Shown piece by piece: positions 26,730 through 30,911 of a stretch of DNA of 30,911 nucleotides. Made by a program: the position numbers and the translations under genes. Every line of letters begins with the position of its first letter. The stretch's first letter is position 1. The DNA is from DSNY01 sp964539745 (lineage in GTDB: Bacteria; Pseudomonadota; Gammaproteobacteria; Burkholderiales; Burkholderiaceae_F): positions 1 to 30,911 of the forward strand of contig CAZIJU010000035.1 in the NCBI GenBank assembly GCA_964539745.1, read 5' to 3'. Below the pieces are notes generated by a model, which worked only from the letters and a program-made list of their open reading frames with translations, was not told the origin of the DNA and ran no database searches.

Positions 26730-27710
26730 ATGAAGCCCACCGCATACCTTGGCCCTGCCGCGCCCTACGCGTCGCCGCATCCTGCGCTCGCCGCCGAGGG
26801 CGAGACCGCGGACGCCGTCCGCACGCGCCTGGCCGCGACACAGCCGGACTTCGTCGCGGTCATCCACGTGCTCGACGCGAACGGTGCGCTCACCGGCATC
26901 GTGCCAATACAAGTGCTGCTCGGCGCTGCGGCGGATCGGACGATGGCGTCGCTGCAGCGCACCGCGCTACCGCTGGCGGCTGACACCCCGGCCGAGCGCG
27001 TCGCATCGCATGCGCTGCGGCACGGACTCGACGCTGTCGCACTCGTCGATCGCAGCGGATGCCTCGTCGGCGTCGTTGCGCCGCGTGGGCTGATGCAGAT
27101 CCTGCGCCGCGAGCACATCGAGGACCTGCACCGGATGTCCGGCATCCGACGTGAAACCGCGCACAACAGCGCGCAGGCGCGCGCAGCGATCGAGGCGCCG
27201 CCGCTGCAGCGCGCGCGGGACCGCCTGCCCTGGCTGCTCGTCGGCCTGGCAGGATCCGTGCTTGCCACGTGGGTCGTCGCCGCGTTCGAGCACGCGCTGA
27301 CGCAGCGCGTGGCCATCGCGTTCTTCGTTCCGGCGATCGTCTATCTGGCCGACGCCATCGGCACGCAGACCGAGGCGATCGCGGTGCGCGGCCTGTCGCT
27401 GTCGCATGCGCCGATGCGCGCGCTCGTCTGGGGCGAGCTGCGAACGGGAATGACGATCGGCGGCGTGCTCGGCGCGCTCGCGGCGATCGCGATCTGGCTC
27501 GCGTTCGGCGAGGCGCGGCTCCCCACCGCCGTGGCGCTTTCGCTGCTCGTCGCCGGCACGGCCGCGGCGACGATCGGCCTGTTGCTGCCGTGGGCGCTCG
27601 CCGCGGGCGGCCGCGATCCGGCGCTGGGCAGCGGTCCGCTCGCGACGATCGTGCAGGACGTGCTCTCGCTGGCGATCTACTTCGCGATCGCCAGCGCGCT
27701 GCTGCTTTGA
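26730..27710 (+). CDS. CBS-pair / MgtE-like magnesium transporter, short form
   Basis: A 326-residue protein. Residues about 25-145 form a CBS pair (VIHVLDANGALTGIVPIQVLL and HGLDAVALVDRSGCLVGVVAPRGL), and a helix leads to a five-helix MgtE membrane domain from about residue 168 (RLPWLLVGLAGSVLATWVVA). The transport signature is retained: PAIVYLADAIGTQTEAIAVRGL and DPALGSGPLATIVQDVLSLAIYF, where the last segment carries the pore Asp. The superhelical N domain of standard MgtE, about 130 residues, is missing. It would form a dimeric Mg2+ (or other divalent) channel gated by the CBS pair; with the N domain absent, gating may differ. The function is inferred from the membrane motif. Confidence 0.87.
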   Translation: MKPTAYLGPAAPYASPHPALAAEGETADAVRTRLAATQPDFVAVIHVLDANGALTGIVPIQVLLGAAADRTMASLQRTALPLAADTPAERVASHALRHGLDAVALVDRSGCLVGVVAPRGLMQILRREHIEDLHRMSGIRRETAHNSAQARAAIEAPPLQRARDRLPWLLVGLAGSVLATWVVAAFEHALTQRVAIAFFVPAIVYLADAIGTQTEAIAVRGLSLSHAPMRALVWGELRTGMTIGGVLGALAAIAIWLAFGEARLPTAVALSLLVAGTAAATIGLLLPWALAAGGRDPALGSGPLATIVQDVLSLAIYFAIASALLL

Positions 27711-27722
27711 GCCGGATCCGGG

Positions 27723-28070
27723 CTAGCGCCGGTCGACGCGCCCCTCGACCGTCACGACCGCCGCGCCCCTGTTCTCCCACATCAGGCAGTACTCGTCGGT
27801 TGACTCGGCGCGGAACGTCGACGCGAACTGCCGCGTCGCCTCGCGTTTGACCGGATAGAGCACGTCCTTGCCGCGGTGGTAGTGGATGTTGAAGTCGACC
27901 GGGGCGCTCGCCTCGAAGCGATACGCGATCGCGCGCCCCACCTCGATCTTCATGCAGTGTTCGTCGAACTTGCCGGATGCAATGGAGAAGCGGAACGCAT
28001 CGTCGGCCGCGACAGCGTCGCCTGCAGCCAGCGCCGCGGCGATCAACAAGGTACGGAGCGCATCGTCCAT
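27723..28070 (-). CDS. Small secreted protein of unknown function
   Basis: A 115-residue protein with a signal peptide (LRTLLIAAALAAGDAVAA, cleavage near residue 22). The mature part has two cysteines (DEHCMKIEVG and TDEYCLMWENRG), several histidines (NIHYHRG), and ends in a strand-like AAVVTVEGRV. The spacing of the cysteines around a beta-rich core, with YCLMWENRG at the end, vaguely recalls GOLD/p24-type or other small beta sandwiches; this is only an impression. The start at 28070 is chosen for its signal peptide; a longer frame upstream runs into the divergent gene. It converges with the MgtE-like gene (12 bp) and is divergent from the copper cluster. Confidence 0.7.
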   Translation of the reverse strand: MDDALRTLLIAAALAAGDAVAADDAFRFSIASGKFDEHCMKIEVGRAIAYRFEASAPVDFNIHYHRGKDVLYPVKREATRQFASTFRAESTDEYCLMWENRGAAVVTVEGRVDRR

Positions 28071-28147
28071 GGAGCCTAGTCTAGACGGCACGCAACCCGG
28101 CGCATGGAAGATGGTCAACGTCAGGCCACTCCCGCTAGACTTCGCGC

Positions 28148-28510
28148 ATGCGTCGCCTCCTGCTCTTCGTGCTCGCACTCGTACTGCCGCTGAAGACCAC
28201 GGCGGCCGGCGTCGTGCCGATCGTCGGCGCGCCTGCGCACGCGCACGTCCCCGCGCACGCGCAGGTCGCTGCCCACGCCGCGATCGGCCACGCGCACGAC
28301 GATTGCGGGGCGCATGCCGCAGAGGTACCGGCCGCCGCCGACACGCTGCACGAGCACGCCTGCCCGCATCTCGGCATGGCGGCGGTCGCGCCGATAGCGG
28401 CGACGTTCGAAGCCGAGCGGTTCGCGCCGCGCGCGCCGGGCACGTTCGCCGCAAACTTCGTTTCGGTCGTGCTCGACGTGCCTTCGCCGCCGCCGACCCG
28501 GCGCGCGTAG
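28148..28510 (+). CDS. Histidine-rich exported protein, probable metal binding
   Basis: A 120-residue protein with a signal peptide (MRRLLLFVLALVLPLKTTAA, cleavage about residue 20). Residues 31-75 contain ten histidines in pairs (HAH, GHAH, HEH) with two cysteines, an arrangement that binds copper or other soft metals in the periplasm. The tail (FVSVVLDVPSPPPTRRA) is proline-rich. Small His-rich ORFs of this type often open copper-resistance clusters (compare CopL-like proteins), and a TolC-like and a multicopper oxidase gene follow. No family is claimed. A ribosome site is not obvious; the ATG at 28148 is set by the signal peptide. Confidence 0.7.
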   Translation: MRRLLLFVLALVLPLKTTAAGVVPIVGAPAHAHVPAHAQVAAHAAIGHAHDDCGAHAAEVPAAADTLHEHACPHLGMAAVAPIAATFEAERFAPRAPGTFAANFVSVVLDVPSPPPTRRA

Positions 28511-28600
28511 TTCCCTTTCCCACGCCGCGGCCGACCCCCGCGGTATCCCTGCGCCAGGCCCGCACCGGGCCGCGCAACGTTCATCGACCCGAGGAATTCG

Positions 28601-28936
28601 ATGTCGCGATCCAGATCGCTCTGTGCGGTGATACTCGCCGTCGCGTGTTCCGCCGCCTTCGCGCAAGTCCAGACCGCCGCTGCGGCCGCGCCCGGACAGG
28701 CCCCCGCCGCCGTGCCCAACTACGTCTCGCCGCTGCGCGAGTACCGCGCCTTTGCCGACGAGCCCGTCGCTTCGTGGCGCGAAGCCAACGAGACGGTGCA
28801 GCGCATCGGCGGCTGGCAGGCGTACAGCCGCGAGGCCTATCAGGCACTGCGCAAGCCGGCAACCGGAACGCCGACGAAGCCGGCCGCGCCATCCGAACGC
28901 GACCCGCACGGCGCCCATCACGGAGGCAAACGGTGA
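28601..28936 (+). CDS. Small exported protein of the copper cluster
   Basis: A 111-residue protein. The signal peptide MSRSRSLCAVILAVACSAAF ends at AFA-QV (residue 22). An Ala/Pro linker is followed by SPLREYRAFADEPVASWREANETVQRIGGWQAY, a compact conserved-looking block, and a charged His-containing tail (DPHGAHHGGKR). GAGG precedes the ATG. Its last bases overlap the GTG of the TolC-like gene (GTGA), so the two are translationally coupled. I do not know its function; from context it may help metal handling or assemble with the outer-membrane channel. Confidence 0.75.
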   Translation: MSRSRSLCAVILAVACSAAFAQVQTAAAAAPGQAPAAVPNYVSPLREYRAFADEPVASWREANETVQRIGGWQAYSREAYQALRKPATGTPTKPAAPSERDPHGAHHGGKR

Positions 28937-30351
28937 AGCGCACGATCCATCTCTTCGCCGCAGCCGCCGCGGTGCTGCTCGCAGGCTGCGCGACGCTTTC
29001 GATCGAAGACGACCGCGCGCAACTGGATGCCTTTTCGCAAGAGGCGCTCGGCGCGAAGGGGGCGCGGCTTGCGACGGACGAAGCGCGCCGCGAGTCTGCC
29101 GCCGAGATCGAGCGGCTGCTCGCCGCGCCTTTGTCGGCCGACGACGCCGTGCGCATTGCGCTCGCGGCGAGCCCGGCCCTGCACGCACTGCTGGCGCAGG
29201 CCGATGCGGCTTCGGCCGCGGCGACGCAGTCGGCGCGGCTTCCCAACCCGGTATTCGCGTTCGAACGGCTCACGCGCAACGACGACGGCGCGATCGACCG
29301 TGAGATCGGCCGCAGTCTGAGTTTCTCGCTGCTGGACCTGGTCGCGCTTCCCGCTCGAACGCGCGCGGCCGAGCACAGGCAGCGACAGCTCCGGCTGCAG
29401 TCCGCGGCCGGCGTACTCGCCGCCGCGACCGAGGCGCGCGCCGCCTGGGTGCGCGCGGTCGCGGCGCAGGAGTCGCTCGCGTACTTCGAGCAGGTCATGC
29501 GCGCGGCCGAGGCGAGCGCGGAGCTGGCGCGCCGGATGCAGGCGGTCGGCAACTACAGCCGCCTGCAGCGTGCGCGCGAACAGGCTTTCTACGCCGACGC
29601 CGCCGCGCAGTTCGCGCGCGCACAGGCAAACGCGGCCGCAGCGCGCGAAGCGCTCGTCCGCGCCCTCGGGCTCGACGCTGCGCAAGCCGCGCGGCTGAAG
29701 CTGCCGGATCGGCTGCCCGATCTGCCGCCAGCGCCGCGCGACGAAGCCGAGGTCGCGCGCCGCGCGTTCGACGAGCGGCTGGACGTACGGCTGGCGCGCG
29801 CGGAACTCGACTTCACCGCGCGCAGCCTGGGATTGACGCGCGCGACGAGCGTGGTCGATGCGCTGCATCTGAACGTCCAGCGCAACAGCGAAACCGGCAA
29901 GGCCACACAGCGCGGCTTCGAGATCGAGCTTGCGCTGCCGCTCGCCGACTTCGGCGACGCGCGTCGCGCCGAGGCGCAGTCGGTCTACATGGCGGCCCTG
30001 TACCGCACCGCGCAGGTGGCGGTCGATGCGCAATCGCGGTTGCGCGAAACTTACGGCGCGTACCGTACCGCGTACGACCTTGCGTGCCACTGGCGCGACG
30101 AGATCGTGCCGCTGCGCAAGCGCATCGCCGACGAGATGCTGCTGAAGTACAACGGCATGCTGATCGGCGTGTTCGAGCTGCTCGCCGACGCGCGCGAGCA
30201 GATCGGCTCGGTGATCCAGTCGATCGAGGCGCAGCGCGACTTCTGGCTCGCCGACGCCGCGCTGCAGGCCGCGCTGCTCGGCCATCCGCTGGCCGCGCCG
30301 GCGATCGAGATGCGAGCGACCGCCACCGGCGCGCCCGAGCGGCCGCACTGA
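28933..30351 (+). CDS. TolC-family outer-membrane channel lipoprotein
   Basis: A 472-residue outer-membrane efflux protein. The N-terminus has a lipobox (VLLAGC, Cys19), so it is lipid-anchored like CusC. Two TolC/OEP repeats follow, with long alpha-helical runs (VRIALAASPALHALLAQADA, REAFYADAAAQFARAQANAA-type segments, and YGAYRTAYDLACHWRDEIVP near the end). ARLPNPVFAFERL is the typical first-repeat segment. The start is a GTG at 28933, set by GGAGG at 28920-28924 and the 4-bp overlap. It is followed 17 bp later by a multicopper oxidase gene, so it is probably the outer-membrane part of a copper-handling cluster. It could also serve the RND pump at 20173-24878, which lacks its own channel. 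Confidence 0.9.
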   Translation: MKRTIHLFAAAAAVLLAGCATLSIEDDRAQLDAFSQEALGAKGARLATDEARRESAAEIERLLAAPLSADDAVRIALAASPALHALLAQADAASAAATQSARLPNPVFAFERLTRNDDGAIDREIGRSLSFSLLDLVALPARTRAAEHRQRQLRLQSAAGVLAAATEARAAWVRAVAAQESLAYFEQVMRAAEASAELARRMQAVGNYSRLQRAREQAFYADAAAQFARAQANAAAAREALVRALGLDAAQAARLKLPDRLPDLPPAPRDEAEVARRAFDERLDVRLARAELDFTARSLGLTRATSVVDALHLNVQRNSETGKATQRGFEIELALPLADFGDARRAEAQSVYMAALYRTAQVAVDAQSRLRETYGAYRTAYDLACHWRDEIVPLRKRIADEMLLKYNGMLIGVFELLADAREQIGSVIQSIEAQRDFWLADAALQAALLGHPLAAPAIEMRATATGAPERPH

Positions 30352-30368
30352 ATCGCAACGAGGATCCG

Positions 30369-30911
30369 ATGATGTCAAGACGCAATTTCCTTGCGGGCGC
30401 CGGCGTGCTGCTCGGCGCGGCCGGCGTGAGCCGCGCAGCGCTGGGCGCGGTGCCCGATGCGCCGGTCGCCCCCGGCGCGACGACGGCGCCGCCGCTCCAT
30501 CCGCGCACCGGCCGCCCCTACAACCCGGTCGTCACGCTCAACGGCTGGACGGCACCGTTCCGGATGAAGGACGGCTGGAAGGAGTTCCATCTCGTCGCCG
30601 AGCCGGTCGTGCGCGAGATCGCGCCCGGCATGAAGGCGCATCTGTGGGGCTACAACGGCGCTTCGCCGGGACCGACGATCGAGGTCGTCGAAGGCGACAA
30701 GGTCCGCATCTTCGTCACCAACAGGCTGCCCGAGCACACGTCGATCCACTGGCACGGCCAGCGGCTGCCCAACGGCATGGACGGCGTCGGGGGACTGACG
30801 CAGCCGCAGATCAAGCCGGGACAGACCTTCGTTTACGAGTTCGAGGCACGCCGCCCCGGCACCTTCATGTACCACCCGCACGCCGACGAGATGGTGCAGA
30901 TGGCGATGGGC
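30369..30911 (+). CDS. Tat-exported multicopper oxidase, N-terminal part
   Basis: The first 181 codons of a copper oxidase cut by the window end. The twin-arginine signal SRRNFLAGAG is at residues 3-12, so it is exported folded to the periplasm. The first cupredoxin domain has NGASPGPTIEVVEGDKVRI, the copper ligands HWHG at residues 127-130 and HPH at 169-171, both intact. Such enzymes (CopA/CueO-like) oxidise Cu(I) to Cu(II). Two ATGs are adjacent (30369 and 30372); either may serve, after GAGG. It follows the TolC-like gene by 17 bp, in the same operon. The C-terminal ligands are not visible, so copper specificity is inferred. Confidence 0.9.
   Translation, partial: MMSRRNFLAGAGVLLGAAGVSRAALGAVPDAPVAPGATTAPPLHPRTGRPYNPVVTLNGWTAPFRMKDGWKEFHLVAEPVVREIAPGMKAHLWGYNGASPGPTIEVVEGDKVRIFVTNRLPEHTSIHWHGQRLPNGMDGVGGLTQPQIKPGQTFVYEFEARRPGTFMYHPHADEMVQMAMG

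Noticed and set aside
27712..27721. CCGGATCCGG palindrome between the MgtE-like and small secreted genes as a terminator
   Set aside because: Short, without a U-tract in either direction; in such GC-rich sequence it can occur by chance.

Overview
The window is high-GC, densely packed bacterial chromosome with short intergenic gaps. The fatty-acid gene set (TetR, 600-residue acyl-CoA dehydrogenase, FadN-type enzyme, thiolase), the LysR/b561/YceI group and the mtnA-aldolase pair fit a betaproteobacterium, probably Burkholderiales-like; this is judged from gene content only. A run of 10 N at 18837-18846 marks a scaffold join. No rRNA, tRNA, transposase or CRISPR array was seen.

Region 1 (1-5947, minus strand) is a beta-oxidation operon: TetR regulator, acyl-CoA dehydrogenase, FadN-type hydroxyacyl-CoA dehydrogenase/enoyl-CoA hydratase, thiolase (cut by the window edge). 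Three tandem palindromic repeats interrupt it between the second and third genes. Two copies of the inverted repeat ACGAA-N2-TTCGT, one before tetR and one before the hydratase, are candidate operators. Region 2 (6023-10270) holds a LysR regulator divergent from a cytochrome b561-YceI fusion, a second YceI, a beta-class GST and a DODA-type dioxygenase. Region 3 (10305-15239, minus) holds a TraB/GumN protein, an L-2-hydroxyglutarate oxidase-like flavoenzyme and a large ADP-forming acyl-CoA synthetase fused to a GNAT domain.

Region 4 (15458-19608, plus) holds a DksA-type zinc-finger protein, a small outer-membrane barrel with a clear terminator, mtnA beside a fuculose-aldolase-like gene (a possible methylthioadenosine/5'-deoxyadenosine DHAP shunt), and a degenerate EAL protein broken by the assembly gap. 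Region 5 (19664-24948, minus) is a tight efflux operon: periplasmic adaptor, RND pump, DUF2892 membrane protein, CsoR-family repressor. Its promoter has an operator-like inverted repeat between the -35 and -10 boxes. The RND gene carries the most striking feature of the window: an in-frame insertion of three 105-bp units, each made of palindromes, just after the conserved TM4 Asp-Asp motif.

Region 6 (25062-30911) holds a CYTH-CHAD protein, a short CBS-MgtE-like transporter, a small secreted protein, and the start of a probable copper cluster: His-rich exported protein, small exported protein, TolC-like outer-membrane lipoprotein, Tat-exported multicopper oxidase (cut by the window end).
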